Origin: Gammaproteobacteria bacterium | GTDB lineage: Bacteria; Pseudomonadota; Gammaproteobacteria; Burkholderiales; Gallionellaceae | DNA length: 64,000 nucleotides | Direction of reading: 5' to 3' | NCBI GenBank assembly: GCA_018820925.1 | Contig: JAHJNJ010000004.1 | Coordinates: 98,154-162,153, forward strand | In this document: positions 26,019 to 35,923 of the stretch, in pieces | Layout of the letters: each line of letters starts with the position of its first letter | Numbering within the stretch: the stretch's first letter is position 1 | Program-made: the position numbers and the translations under genes | Notes under the pieces: model-generated | The model's input: only the letters and a program-made list of their open reading frames with translations | What the model was told of the DNA's origin: nothing | The model's database searches: none

Positions 26019-27053
26019 TTAGGTATCCAAGCCGGGATAAAAACCGCTCATACGGAAATCAAGCAGGGCAGGCAGGAATTGCCCTTTTGCATCCTGCACA
26101 TGTTTTGAGACCATATCGAAGCGGCGGAGCCGGAATCGATCACTATCCTGTCCGTTGTATCCCCATGCTGTGGTGACTGCGCGGCGGTAGCCGGCCTGGG
26201 CAACAGCCTGCGCGGTGCGGGCGTCGGAGTTGCCGTTGGGATAACAGAACGTCTCGATGGGAAGCCCCAGCCTGTCCTGAAGAACGCGGCGGGATTCCGC
26301 AATCTCGTATGCGAGCGCACTATCGTCGCATTCTGGCATCATGCAATGCGTCATGCTGTGCGACCCGATCTCGTGACCATCGGCAGCTAGTTCAGCAAGT
26401 TCTGCAAAGGTCATGAGCCGCGCGTACGCCGGTGCTTCAGCGGCGCCCGCCGCTTCGGCCACCTGTTCTACAAGGCGCAATCGCGCTTCCAGAGTAAGCC
26501 CCTTTGATGCCTGAACCACCCTGCCTACGAGATTGTACGGGTCGCTGGTGGGCATGCCGGCCGCTGACAGGATGTCCGTCAGTTGCGCCGGACCACCCTG
26601 CTCCTGGTTTAGCAGGGCGCGCAATGCAAAGCCGAAGCGGTCATGCCACAGCAGTTCCTGCCGCTCGACGGCCACCACAGGAACGAAGAAAGAGGCCTTT
26701 ATTCCATGCCGTGCGAGCACCGGACGGGCGTTTGAGTAGTTGTCGTATTGTGCGTCGTCGAAAGTGATGGCTAGCAGCGGGCGTGACGTAGTTTCACCGC
26801 TCAGGTAGCGTGTATGTTGGGTTGAAAGCGAGCCGCAATCAAAGTGCTGTTTCAGGTAGGTTAAGAAGGCGTCGAGTTCTTCGGGGGTTACCGCCAGGCC
26901 GGGGAAGGGGTAGGTTTGGCGTTGAGTTTCGGGAAGTACACGGTGAAAAGTTGCAATTGATAACTTGCCGCGCCCACGTCGCACTGGACTTGTCAGTCCG
27001 ATTTGAGCAAGGAATCGGGCGATGCTGTCGCGAATAATTGTTTTTTTAATCAT
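26019..27053 (-). CDS. Polysaccharide deacetylase family protein (carbohydrate esterase 4)
   Basis: This is a 344-aa protein with a NodB-homology domain. TFDDAQYDNYSNARPVL (about residues 95-111) contains the metal-binding Asp-Asp pair and HEIGSHSMTHCMMPE (about 205-219) the H-x3-H ligands. FCYPNGNSDARTAQAVAQAGYR follows near 250. It would remove N-acetyl groups from the EPS or a precursor. There is no clear signal peptide, only a basic N-terminus. Its gene is opposite in direction to its neighbours. Start at 27053 is preferred; an in-frame ATG at 27122 preceded by GGAGG is an alternative adding 23 residues. Confidence 0.85.
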   Translation of the reverse strand: MIKKTIIRDSIARFLAQIGLTSPVRRGRGKLSIATFHRVLPETQRQTYPFPGLAVTPEELDAFLTYLKQHFDCGSLSTQHTRYLSGETTSRPLLAITFDDAQYDNYSNARPVLARHGIKASFFVPVVAVERQELLWHDRFGFALRALLNQEQGGPAQLTDILSAAGMPTSDPYNLVGRVVQASKGLTLEARLRLVEQVAEAAGAAEAPAYARLMTFAELAELAADGHEIGSHSMTHCMMPECDDSALAYEIAESRRVLQDRLGLPIETFCYPNGNSDARTAQAVAQAGYRRAVTTAWGYNGQDSDRFRLRRFDMVSKHVQDAKGQFLPALLDFRMSGFYPGLDT

Positions 27054-27225
27054 GTAAGGGGAAGGCCCGTCGTAAGAGCGAGGAAGCCTAACAGCTATGA
27101 GGAGAATTTTCCAATCCCCCATTCATCCTTATAGCCTCCTCTGAAGTGCGGCGGGTAGTTAATTGAAGTACAATTTCCCATCTATTTTTGACCATATTCT
27201 CTAACCCGAAACCAGACCAAGCCCC

Positions 27226-28440
27226 ATGTCTATACGAATTGCCTACGTCATTAATCAATATCCCAAGATCAGCCACACGTTTGTCAGGCGAGAGATTCTC
27301 GCACTCGAACGTCAGGGCTTTGACGTTCTGCGTATCGCGCTAAAGGGGTGGGACGCCGAACTGGCAGATGAAGTTGACGAAAGGGAGCGAGCTCAGACCC
27401 GTTACGTGATGCAAAAGGGGGTTTTCGCGTTGCTGTGGCCGGTGTTAAGGGTGTTAGTGTCGACCCCCCGGCTTTTTGTATCTGCATTGGCGTTGGCAAT
27501 TAGAATTGGTCGCGGCGAAGGTGGGCGCCCATTGCCTTATCACTTGATTTATTTTGCCGAAGCCTGCCGCATATTGCCGTGGCTGAAATCTTTCGGCGCT
27601 ATGCATGTGCATGCCCATTTTGGAACAAACTCAACGGAAGTTGTGATGCTTGCCCACGTCTTGGGCGGCCCGCCTTACAGCTTTACGGCACATGGGCCAG
27701 CTGAGTTGCTCTTTGACGGAATAAGTGAAAAGGTAAGCCGAGCGGCATTCGTTGTGGCGGTCAGTTCATTTGGTCGTAGCCAGTATTATCGCCGGATCGA
27801 TTTCGCGCAGTGGCACAAGGTAAAGGTAGTTCATTGTGGGCTTGAACCTGCTTTCCATATGATACCGCCGACCCAGCTTGCAGCCACTCCACGCATTGTC
27901 TGCGTCGGACGTTTGTCAAACGAGAAAGGGCAACTGGTGTTGCTTGAGGCGGCCCACCGTCTGGCTAAAAAGGGCGTCAAGTTTGAACTGGTTTTCGCAG
28001 GTGACGGAGAAATGCGTGCGGAAATGGAGAGTTTGATCGCTCAATATGGTTTGAATAGCTGGGTTACCGGCTGGGTTAGCAGCAACCAGGTCAGGGAAGA
28101 AATTCTGGCTGCGCATGCGCTTGTGTTACCCAGTTTTTCAGAAAATCTGCCTGTGGTAATCATGGAGGCCATGGCATTGCGCCGACCAGTGTTGGCAACC
28201 TATGTTGGAGGCATTCCAGAGTTAGTGAGAACCGGTGAGCATGGCTGGCTGGTTCCTGCGGGTTCTGTCGATGATCTGGCGGAGGCTTTGGAAGATTGCC
28301 TGTCGAAATCTCCCGAAGAACTGAGGAAAATGGGTGACGCTTGTTATCTTCGCGTTGTGCAGCGGCATTCTATTGATACCGAGGCAGCAAAACTTGCGGA
28401 TCTCTTTCGGAAATCTGCCGGTGTTCAGGGAGTGCCATAG
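27226..28440 (+). CDS. Glycosyltransferase family 4 (WcaL-like)
   Basis: This is a 404-aa GT-B enzyme. The N-terminus, YVINQYPKISHTFVRREILALERQG, is the hallmark of the WcaL/EPS GT4 group. It continues with HVHAHFGTNSTEVVMLAH (about 126), FTAHGPAELLFDG (about 150), CVGRLSNEKGQLVLLEAAHRL (about 225) and SFSENLPVVIMEAMALRRPVLA (about 303), the E-x7-E nucleotide-sugar motif. It acts in EPS unit assembly on the cytoplasmic side. Donor sugar unknown. Confidence 0.88.
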   Translation: MSIRIAYVINQYPKISHTFVRREILALERQGFDVLRIALKGWDAELADEVDERERAQTRYVMQKGVFALLWPVLRVLVSTPRLFVSALALAIRIGRGEGGRPLPYHLIYFAEACRILPWLKSFGAMHVHAHFGTNSTEVVMLAHVLGGPPYSFTAHGPAELLFDGISEKVSRAAFVVAVSSFGRSQYYRRIDFAQWHKVKVVHCGLEPAFHMIPPTQLAATPRIVCVGRLSNEKGQLVLLEAAHRLAKKGVKFELVFAGDGEMRAEMESLIAQYGLNSWVTGWVSSNQVREEILAAHALVLPSFSENLPVVIMEAMALRRPVLATYVGGIPELVRTGEHGWLVPAGSVDDLAEALEDCLSKSPEELRKMGDACYLRVVQRHSIDTEAAKLADLFRKSAGVQGVP

Positions 28441-28582
28441 GTCTCAGGTGGGAGCAATCAACACGCACCGACTGAATTGTTACTAGCGGTTAATGATTAA
28501 TTGATTGAGCGCATGCGTCCTGGTTTGAGCAATTGTACGCATCAGGTTGTTTTTTTATGCAAAGCAGAAAGTGAAACGAACA

Positions 28583-29227
28583 ATGCGGCGACTTTTGGAA
28601 TTGCCCCGCCGGATTTTCGCAAGGGCGTATTCGAACGCACTTGTGCTGTCATTACGTTGTAAGCGGGGTCTTCATATTGGAAATCGGGTCACGATTAAAG
28701 GCCTGCCCATAATTGATATACGTTATGGGGGCAAAGTTGTAATACAGGATGGTGTCACGTTAAATTCCACGAACTACGGATATCATCTGAATATGTTTGC
28801 CCCAGTAAAACTGTTTGTGGATCGACCTAGGGCGACCATCATCATAGGTGAAGGTACTCGAATTCATGGCTCTTGCTTGCACTCATATGCGTCTATCGAA
28901 ATCGGAAAGCGGTGCCTTGTCGCTGCGAATTGTCAGATTATTGACGGTAGCGGACATGATCTCAGTTTTGGGGATGTTGAAAATCGCATCAATACCAAGG
29001 GGGATTGCCATCCAATCATCATAGAAGATGATGTGTGGATTGGTGCAAATACAATTGTTTTGCCTGGCGTGAGGATTGGCAAGGGGAGTGTGATTGGGGC
29101 TGGAAGCATCGTTACTAAAGACATACCGCCTATGGTGGTTGCCGCCGGCAATCCCGCAAAGGTCATTAGAGTTGCCGCACAGGTTGTAGAGAATATGGAA
29201 AAAAGAGCAGAAACTCCCCTTGAATGA
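28583..29227 (+). CDS. Acyltransferase with left-handed beta-helix (hexapeptide repeat)
   Basis: This is a 214-aa protein of the WcaF/NodL type. Hexapeptide repeats run from about residue 35 to 190 (for example IGNRVTIKGLPIIDI, IEIGKRCLVAANCQIIDGSGHD), with DVWIGANTIVLPGVRIGKGSVIGAGSIV near the end and the C-terminal VVAAGNPAKVIR. It probably O- or N-acetylates the EPS or a sugar precursor. Start at ATG 28583 is tentative; GTG 28571 and TTG 28547 are in frame. It converges on the ATP-grasp gene with 39 bp between. Confidence 0.85.
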   Translation: MRRLLELPRRIFARAYSNALVLSLRCKRGLHIGNRVTIKGLPIIDIRYGGKVVIQDGVTLNSTNYGYHLNMFAPVKLFVDRPRATIIIGEGTRIHGSCLHSYASIEIGKRCLVAANCQIIDGSGHDLSFGDVENRINTKGDCHPIIIEDDVWIGANTIVLPGVRIGKGSVIGAGSIVTKDIPPMVVAAGNPAKVIRVAAQVVENMEKRAETPLE

Positions 29228-29266
29228 TCGGCCGAGTGCTGAAAGTAAGTTGCTCCAAAATTCAAA

Positions 29267-30178
29267 TCAGTCAGGAATCCATTTTTCTCCAAAAATCATC
29301 TTTGACGCGATAACTTCTGCTCCCGGGTGGGTCATTTCCTCGGGTAAATACTCTGCCCCATTGGAGTACAAGTTAGTTACGAATCCTGTTGCCCCGCCGG
29401 GGCAGTTCGTTATTTCCCCCACCATGCATTCCTCCCCATTTGAATACAGATCAACTCTCACAAAATTGAAGTGACTGCTCAGCAAGCTGGCAACCTCCAG
29501 CATTTTGTCCAGGTTTTTGGGTCTTTCAATTGTTTTTCTCGATCTCGGGTAATGAATCGAGAATGGCATTTCATTCCATTCCGGATCGAAGAATTTCTCG
29601 GTGTGCTCAATGTACCTGTCCAGATCCAGCTGGATCAGCTTTGGCTTGCCCTGATAGCAGAATATCTTGTAATCGGTCGGGTTGGAGCTGTTGAAAACAA
29701 AAGGCTCGACGATCACTTTTGGTTTTAATGTCTTGTAATTGGATTCCCGGGCCGAGCGATTGTAATAAGTCATCCCTAGCCATTTTTCGACTTCTTTAAA
29801 ATCAATGGGGCTGTTCTGCTTTCTCAGTATGACTTTGCCAGACATGTGAGTAGGCTTGATGCAGCAGTCTGCAGGGAACTGATAGCCTTTGGCTTCCTCA
29901 ATGGAGTGCAGGACTTTTAATGTTGGAACATTGAACTGATCACCGGCAACCGCTTTGACATAGAGCTTTACATACTCTTTGTCCGAGACAAAAACTCTCA
30001 AGGGATCGTTGATTTCATCCGTTGTCTTGATCTTGTAGAGGACGTCGTTGAAAAGGAGGTCGTTGCTGGGCAACCTCCTGTGCATCCGAAGAAAAGTGAT
30101 GAATGCAACAAAATGATCAAACGGCCGACCGTTGGGGATGCATTGTATGAAAAGTCGATAAAGTTTCTTGTGCATCAT
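29267..30178 (-). CDS. TupA-like ATP-grasp protein
   Basis: This is a 303-aa protein of the TupA-like ATP-grasp family (PF14305). It has ADCCIKPTHMSGKVILRK (about residue 105) for ATP binding, TDYKIFCYQGKPKLIQLDLDR (about 180) and FVRVDLYSNGEECMVGEITNCPGGATGF (about 240-267), the conserved metal-binding end. TupA makes a teichuronopeptide, joining an amino acid to a uronic acid by an amide bond. A similar amino-acid amidation of the EPS uronate is plausible here, since a UDP-sugar dehydrogenase is present. Its start overlaps the end of the methyltransferase gene by 4 bp. The segment is clearly more AT-rich than the core eps genes. Confidence 0.8.
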   Translation of the reverse strand: MMHKKLYRLFIQCIPNGRPFDHFVAFITFLRMHRRLPSNDLLFNDVLYKIKTTDEINDPLRVFVSDKEYVKLYVKAVAGDQFNVPTLKVLHSIEEAKGYQFPADCCIKPTHMSGKVILRKQNSPIDFKEVEKWLGMTYYNRSARESNYKTLKPKVIVEPFVFNSSNPTDYKIFCYQGKPKLIQLDLDRYIEHTEKFFDPEWNEMPFSIHYPRSRKTIERPKNLDKMLEVASLLSSHFNFVRVDLYSNGEECMVGEITNCPGGATGFVTNLYSNGAEYLPEEMTHPGAEVIASKMIFGEKWIPD

Positions 30179-31101
30179 AACTTCTTGAAATATTGCTGTG
30201 TATTTGTGCGTAATACACTACCTAGCATTCGCTTTACTTCTGTCTTTATTACACGGATTGGGTCTGTTGTAACATGGCTTGTTGGTTTCTTGATTGATTC
30301 GAACCCCAAACTTTCGGCAAGATTTCGCATTGTTTCTGCAGTAAAGGCATTGATGTGCTCGAGAGGATGAATTTTTCGATATTCGCTAAGAGTGGTTATG
30401 GAATTTACTCCAGTACAGTCTGGAGTCTCGATTACTAGAACCCCCCCCTTAATCAAGTAGCCCTTAAGAGCTTCAAGGAGTGATTTTGGATCGTCGAGAT
30501 GTTCAAGCACTTCGAACATTGTAATTACATGGAAATCGTGTCTATCTAAGCTTTCTAGGTCTTGGAATATTCTCTCAAAAGTGGCGTTATTTCTTCTTGC
30601 TGAGGAGCGGTCAATACCGTAAGCATCAAATCCGTATAGGCTACACATTTCAATAAATTCGCCGTAGCCACAACCAAAGTCCAGAAGGCGAAGCGGTGTA
30701 GTTCCGCGCAACTCTCTGGTTAGCTTTTCTAATTGCAAAACGTGCTTTGTGTTCTGGACGCCTTTATTGAATAATCTTTCAGGAGTATTCAGACTACGTT
30801 CAAATGAATCTATGGCTTCTTGCGTCATCCATTGGGAAAAACGGCGCTCATTCCAATCTGGCGCGAGAATGTATTTGTGGAATGCTTGATTACAGTGATT
30901 ACATTGCACAAAACTCCATCTATTGCCCAATAGAAAAGGAATTGGATCTTCACCCCATGGGTCGGCCGATAAAAAATCGTGCAGTGGGGCATCGTCGAAT
31001 AATCCAGTTGACAACACTGAAAGTGAAGTTGAGCCACAACTAATACACTTGGATCTCTCAACGAATTGAGCATGTTGCATACTACCGTTGCTATTTAACA
31101 T
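30175..31101 (-). CDS. Class I SAM-dependent methyltransferase with N-terminal zinc ribbon
   Basis: This is a 308-aa protein. Cys pairs at residues about 18-21 (CISCGS) and 55-58 (CNHC) suggest a zinc ribbon. The methyltransferase fold has LLDFGCGYGEFIEMCSLYGFDAYGID (motif I, near 140), VITMFEVLEHLDDPKSLLEAL (near 190) and GGVLVIETPDC. This architecture is typical of sugar or lipid-linked oligosaccharide methyltransferases of EPS and O-antigen loci. It could cap the chain or decorate the repeat. It is coupled to the ATP-grasp gene. AT-rich. Confidence 0.85.
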   Translation of the reverse strand: MLNSNGSMQHAQFVERSKCISCGSTSLSVLSTGLFDDAPLHDFLSADPWGEDPIPFLLGNRWSFVQCNHCNQAFHKYILAPDWNERRFSQWMTQEAIDSFERSLNTPERLFNKGVQNTKHVLQLEKLTRELRGTTPLRLLDFGCGYGEFIEMCSLYGFDAYGIDRSSARRNNATFERIFQDLESLDRHDFHVITMFEVLEHLDDPKSLLEALKGYLIKGGVLVIETPDCTGVNSITTLSEYRKIHPLEHINAFTAETMRNLAESLGFESIKKPTSHVTTDPIRVIKTEVKRMLGSVLRTNTQQYFKKL

Positions 31102-31622
31102 TCATAAACCCTCAGACTTTGGAATTTGGATCACTTAATATTGCAATGCTCGCATGTATCGAAATGAGTTGCCAAGATTATATTTGCATTTCGGTGCTAA
31201 TAAAATCAACCTACTTGGTCGGCAAAAAAGCTTTTTGAGAATGATGGTTAATGTTTATATGCATTTTCCAATCTTATCAGTAAGTTAGTCGTTCCGAAAA
31301 ACCCCCAACTTCAAGCGCGAGCCAGTCGATATTGAAGGCTGCTATAAACCGTGTGCTGCGAGAAGCGAAATTGTAACTGCCAAATAAGGGCGCAAAAAAG
31401 CGCCAATCGGCGCAGAATCTAGCACAAGTTGTAACCCGCACCGCAGAGCAGCGCGTTGATGTTGATTGTTCAGGGGCGACTAAGTTATACAACAGGCGGT
31501 TTCAGGCTCCAAGTGCAAAAAGCGCAGCTGTGGGGAGTTAATGAATTGTCCGGTTCTGTAGCACGCCCTATCTCACTTTGGTTATCCACGCAAAACTCGG
31601 AAGAGCCTTATTTTGAAGTGTG
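31102..31622. other. 521-bp intergenic region, no confident feature
   Basis: No gene is supported. A minus-strand open frame of 71 codons (31277-31492) has no recognisable motif and looks like chance or debris. A small hairpin GGCGC-A6-GCGCC (31389-31404) could be a weak terminator but lacks a U-tract after the stem. The region is AT-rich, like the adjacent transferred-looking genes. Confidence 0.35.
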
Positions 31623-34262
31623 TTACGGCCCTTCAATAGCCCCAATGTCTATTGCGCTATTCTGTGGGCGGATTGAGAGGAAGAAATCCGAAAGTACAGG
31701 CACGGCCAAGAATCCGGTATCGCGCGCAGGACTCGGGAGTGGTGCTAGCCCGAAATTTGCAGGTGTTGTGGGTGTTGCGCTAACGAACAATGCTGAGGGT
31801 GTGTTGTTCAAGAGATTGTTCGATTGCGTTAACCCAGACCCTGTCCCAACAATCATTTCGGGGCTTGATGCGCGCGGTGCAGAAAACAAATTGTTCCGCA
31901 CGATCGTGTTGATAGCTGTTCCAATACGAATACCTTCGAAATCCCCCGTTGAGTTGCTATAGAAGGTGTTGTTATACACGTGCACATCACTTGGGGTGGG
32001 TTCGATTCCGCGCCGACTGATTGATATCCCTGTATGGTAAGCCGCTCCAGTCAAGTCGAAAATGTTATTTCTAATAGTAGTCTTGGCGGCGCTTGTTTCA
32101 ATACCTAATTGAGACCCCGAGCCAGAAGTAATCCAGTTTCGTTCAACAACAATATCTCTAACATATTCATTGCTAATCTCATCCTGAGGTCCTAGCGAAA
32201 CGGTCCACGGATTTAGGCCGCCAATAATGTGATTATCTGCAATGATGACCTGTTCTGAATAAACTCCTGTGCCGGTTGGGTCGGATACTCCTGCAAACTG
32301 CCATATTGTCGAATGCAACTTGATGGCGTGTTGAGATCTGCCTGTGCGCGTCAAAGTGTTGTTGCTGAATACTCCCTTATTTGTATATTCACTTCGCAAC
32401 ACATGCGAACCGCCAGTATCCTGGTTGTCTAGATAGTTGCCTTGAACCGTATTACGCTTCCCAGCTAAATATACTCTCCAGTCGCAGCGGAATGCTGATG
32501 CGTTGCATCCGGGTATGCCGTTAATGGACGAATCGACTACAGCCCATTCGTCAAAGATAGTGTGTCCGGGATGGCTGTGATTGTTCCACCAGTTAAGAAT
32601 GTCTAGGCCTGCGGCAACACCACGGTAAACATTGTGGATGTTAAGTCGAAGAGCTAGGAATTGGTTGAATCCCCCTTGGGTGGCAATTCCTGATACGCCA
32701 TCATTTATCACGGAATTTCCGTCAAGTTCAAAATCCATAACTCTCCAGTCTCCGATGCCTGGTGTGTCTGGGCCGGATATCTGAATTATTGGGAAGGTAG
32801 CACTGGCAGATATCCTTGCAATGGGTGGTACCCCAGAACCGTAGGCACCAATAATGCCTGGGCCCATCACGTCAATCGTTCCCGCTGAGGTGGCAGTGAA
32901 GGTGTCCCCTCGCTTGAAAAGTACCCTCCTACCTGTCTGAGCATAGGTGTTGATGGCTGAAGCAAAGTTTGCCTGTTGAACAGCTGTTGCGCCCGCTGGG
33001 CAGCCGCCCGCGCCTGCCACTGGTAGGCTTGTTGCCGCGATACAAATTGTGTTGGTGCCGGCAAATACCGTATCCGGATCTTGCACCACGATCAAGGCGC
33101 AGTTGTTTGATACTGTATTCGCGGTGTCAGTCACAGTCAATCCAACTGTGTATATCCCGGGCGATTCGAATACATGCGAAGCTACCGGTCCGATAGCGGC
33201 ATTGCGGCTGCTGACGCCAGGGCGACCACCTGTACTCCATGTTGTACCGCTGACTGGGGAGCCGGCAGGATCATCGAAATCCCAGCGGTATTCGAGATCA
33301 TGAAATGGGCGGGTCGTCGAAGTCGCCGTTGTGGCTGCGGCATCGAAAAATACCGACAACGGCGCAACACCAATAAAACGGCTCGGGACAGTTGATAGTG
33401 TAATGGCGCCGGTATCGCCGGTTGTCGAACAACCCGAGATCATGCCGCCCGCCAGTTGCCAGCTTGCAACAGATGAGAAAGTTTCCGGGGTGTAGGTATG
33501 TGCAATGGTGAAAGTCGTGGAAGTGGCTGATATCACTGTGTAGGGGCCGCCGTCATAATTCGTTGTTCCGCTGATGGTGATAACGGAGCCGGTGGCCAAG
33601 TTATTGGCCGATGTGAACGTAACATTGCCCGAGCCGGCATCGGCCACTCCGGTTATTGCGGAAGGGGCGACAGTAATTGTTATGCTACCGCTGCCTGTTC
33701 CATCTGGGCCCGAGCAAGTCACGGTATACGAGGTGGTTGCGGTCAACGGTCCTGCGGTGAATGTGCCTGTGGTTCCTGATCCACCTCCGCCGGTTGAAGA
33801 GCAAGAAGTGCTGTTGGTGGATGACCAGGTTACGGTAGTGCTTGCGTTATATGCGATTGAAGTCGATGCAGCATTGAGGGTTACTGTCGGGGCATTAGCG
33901 GAGCCGACGGTAATTGTTATGCTTCTTGTCGCGGTTGCGCCCGTTGGGCTTGTACAAGTTACGGTATAAGTAGTGGTTGCCGTCAGGGCACCGGTGCTGA
34001 ATGATCCCGAAGTTCCTGACCCGCCGGTACCGGAAGAGGATGAGCACGAGTCGCTATTGGTTGATGCCCAATAGACAGTGGTACTTGCGTTATAGGCAAT
34101 TGATGTCGAAACGGCGCCAAGGGTTATGATTGGGGCGTTGGGGTCAGGGGGCAGTGTGTCGGTTACTTCACCGCCTCCGCACGCAGCAAGACCTGAAATC
34201 GCAATTAGTGCTGCGAAAAAAACACCCAAAGACCTTGAGCCGACTGCAATGTTGTTCGACAT
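31623..34262 (-). CDS. Secreted PKD/parallel beta-helix lipoprotein (paralogue 1)
   Basis: This is an 879-aa protein. A lipoprotein signal (lipobox LAAC, about residues 25-28, then GGGE) is followed by two tandem Ig-like repeats of about 80 residues (each with SIAYNASTTV and TATT.YTVTC). A PKD-like domain (about 300-395: YRWDFDDPAGSPVSGTTW, HVFESPGIYTVGLTVTD) and a right-handed beta-helix half (about 450-870: NTVQGNYLDNQ, IIADNHIIGG, NNTFYS) complete it. It ends in DIGAIEG, as many beta-helix proteins do. It is clearly homologous to the 740-aa protein at 35924. It may be a polysaccharide lyase or a surface adhesin; no catalytic residues can be assigned. Confidence 0.8.
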   Translation of the reverse strand: MSNNIAVGSRSLGVFFAALIAISGLAACGGGEVTDTLPPDPNAPIITLGAVSTSIAYNASTTVYWASTNSDSCSSSSGTGGSGTSGSFSTGALTATTTYTVTCTSPTGATATRSITITVGSANAPTVTLNAASTSIAYNASTTVTWSSTNSTSCSSTGGGGSGTTGTFTAGPLTATTSYTVTCSGPDGTGSGSITITVAPSAITGVADAGSGNVTFTSANNLATGSVITISGTTNYDGGPYTVISATSTTFTIAHTYTPETFSSVASWQLAGGMISGCSTTGDTGAITLSTVPSRFIGVAPLSVFFDAAATTATSTTRPFHDLEYRWDFDDPAGSPVSGTTWSTGGRPGVSSRNAAIGPVASHVFESPGIYTVGLTVTDTANTVSNNCALIVVQDPDTVFAGTNTICIAATSLPVAGAGGCPAGATAVQQANFASAINTYAQTGRRVLFKRGDTFTATSAGTIDVMGPGIIGAYGSGVPPIARISASATFPIIQISGPDTPGIGDWRVMDFELDGNSVINDGVSGIATQGGFNQFLALRLNIHNVYRGVAAGLDILNWWNNHSHPGHTIFDEWAVVDSSINGIPGCNASAFRCDWRVYLAGKRNTVQGNYLDNQDTGGSHVLRSEYTNKGVFSNNTLTRTGRSQHAIKLHSTIWQFAGVSDPTGTGVYSEQVIIADNHIIGGLNPWTVSLGPQDEISNEYVRDIVVERNWITSGSGSQLGIETSAAKTTIRNNIFDLTGAAYHTGISISRRGIEPTPSDVHVYNNTFYSNSTGDFEGIRIGTAINTIVRNNLFSAPRASSPEMIVGTGSGLTQSNNLLNNTPSALFVSATPTTPANFGLAPLPSPARDTGFLAVPVLSDFFLSIRPQNSAIDIGAIEGP

Positions 34263-34678
34263 GTCTGTATCCCTTCAATTTCGGAAAATATTTATACGCA
34301 AACCGTACCCGCGTTGCTGCGGGGTGGTCAGTTCGGGTGGCAAGTGCGATTAGATGGAGTCGCTGTCAATTTCTGCTCGCAGTATTGAGTGGTTGAGATT
34401 CGGCCTATGAGAAAACCGTATGGGGAAAAGGTTCAATATACTTTGTTTGAAAAATCCAAGTGCCGGTTTCAAAAGGGGACTTGCACCATGTCATCTATAG
34501 CCGATTGCCTCTATATTGCTTAATACTTGTGTAAATTGCAAGGGTAATTCGTCGAATTGCATCCACAACAAAAAGGATGACATCGTTTCATTGCAAATCT
34601 ATTGTTCTGGGCTGCGGAGGTGGCTAGGCGAGGTCTTGTTTCTGCCAGATGGAATACCCGTCAATTGATTCGCCCAAA
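34263..34678. other. 416-bp intergenic region
   Basis: No gene or clear regulatory site is seen. It separates the beta-helix lipoprotein gene from the upstream GT61 gene, both on the minus strand, so it should carry the promoter of the former. It is AT-rich, with no terminator of convincing strength. Confidence 0.35.
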
Positions 34679-35791
34679 TCATGGTTGGTTCGGGAAAAGA
34701 TCCAAGGTGCGTTCGACCTCTTCGATGTCTACCCTGTAACCCTTGCCTTCGGCTTGGGCAACCACGAAGCCATAATGCTGGGAATCACGATCCGTCATAT
34801 CTTTAAAAATTTGGACGAAGCGGTCGGGCAGCTGCAATGTCAGCAATGAGCCGCCGGGTGGGAGAGCAAGCAGACCGTGAACGAGTTGACTGCCCTCGAC
34901 GCCTGCCACGGTTTGTGCGCCCGCACATGTCTGCATGATGGTCGGCACATCGGCTTTGGTAATGTCGAGTATGCGAAAGCCCCGATGCTTGCGCAGGTGC
35001 TCGGCAAGTTCCAGTTCATTGTGCAAGAGTCTCAGATCGCCAGTGCCTCCACGCAGAATGAAAACGCCCGGATGCGGACTGACTTTGACATGGGAAAGCA
35101 GGCGGTCGTACATGGAACGGAAACGCTGATGTTTGTGACGGTTCTGGCCGACATCGTCAAATACCACCAACTCTTTGAAAAATGCGTTGTGCAGGCGGGT
35201 GGGCTGCATGCCGAGCCAGTCTTCATAGCATTGCGCATGGGTGAGAACGGGCTGGCCGGCAGCGTTGCGTTTGACAGGCTTTGCGGTAGTGACTGGAATG
35301 CCTTCGTTACAGGCCAAGGGATATGTCACGCAATCTTCGATCAGCCAGGATCCGAAATATCTGTTGCCCAATGCGGAGCAATACAATGCGCCGCGATCAA
35401 TTTCATTTTCCACACGAACCGGCGGTAATCGGTCAGACCTGGGTTGTAACCATAATCGGGCGTCATCTTTGTATAACGCACCGTCGAGCAACCATACGTC
35501 TTTAAGCAGAAAGCCGCGGGTGGCTTTGTGGACTATCTCGCCACCGCCTTCCATTGCAACCGACGGATGTTCGGTCGCAAATTCCCAGCGTGTAACGCGC
35601 TCGAGCTGATTGGGCAAGTAGTAGGCGGGCGGGACAATCGAGGTTTCGCTGGGTGCGATTTCCCAGCTCTTTACCGCTACGTCTTCCAGAGCGCGGATGG
35701 GCTTGCGTGCAAGTCGTCTGAGTACGTGTGAAACGGCGGCAAAGCTCCATTTGGAGCGGCTGATTTTGGTTTCATTCTGAATTTCCGGCAT
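34679..35791 (-). CDS. Glycosyltransferase family 61 (DUF563)
   Basis: This is a 370-aa protein matching the GT61/DUF563 family of capsule and EPS loci. It has NRYFGSWLIEDCVTYPLA (about residue 148), GVFILRGGTGDLRLLHNELELAEHLRKHRGF (about 248) and the C-terminal VAGVEGSQLVHGLLALPPGG (about 298-317), the conserved G-x-H-G-like end. It would add a sugar such as xylose or an amino-sugar derivative, but the bacterial enzymes are poorly studied. It lies between the two beta-helix paralogues. Confidence 0.82.
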   Translation of the reverse strand: MPEIQNETKISRSKWSFAAVSHVLRRLARKPIRALEDVAVKSWEIAPSETSIVPPAYYLPNQLERVTRWEFATEHPSVAMEGGGEIVHKATRGFLLKDVWLLDGALYKDDARLWLQPRSDRLPPVRVENEIDRGALYCSALGNRYFGSWLIEDCVTYPLACNEGIPVTTAKPVKRNAAGQPVLTHAQCYEDWLGMQPTRLHNAFFKELVVFDDVGQNRHKHQRFRSMYDRLLSHVKVSPHPGVFILRGGTGDLRLLHNELELAEHLRKHRGFRILDITKADVPTIMQTCAGAQTVAGVEGSQLVHGLLALPPGGSLLTLQLPDRFVQIFKDMTDRDSQHYGFVVAQAEGKGYRVDIEEVERTLDLFPNQP

Positions 35792-35923
35792 GCAATTTCC
35801 ACCTATTTATTATGCTTTATTTCTTCACATACAAAATTCAAATGCAGTTCCGGTTTGTTTTGGAGTGCGACTTTGTCTGAGTTGACGAATACCCGATTGA
35901 ATGTCTTGTTTTATGGTCGCTGC

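Noticed and set aside
31277..31492. 71-codon minus-strand frame as a transposase fragment
   Set aside because: No DDE, HTH or known IS end could be recognised; AT-rich intergenic chance frame is more likely.
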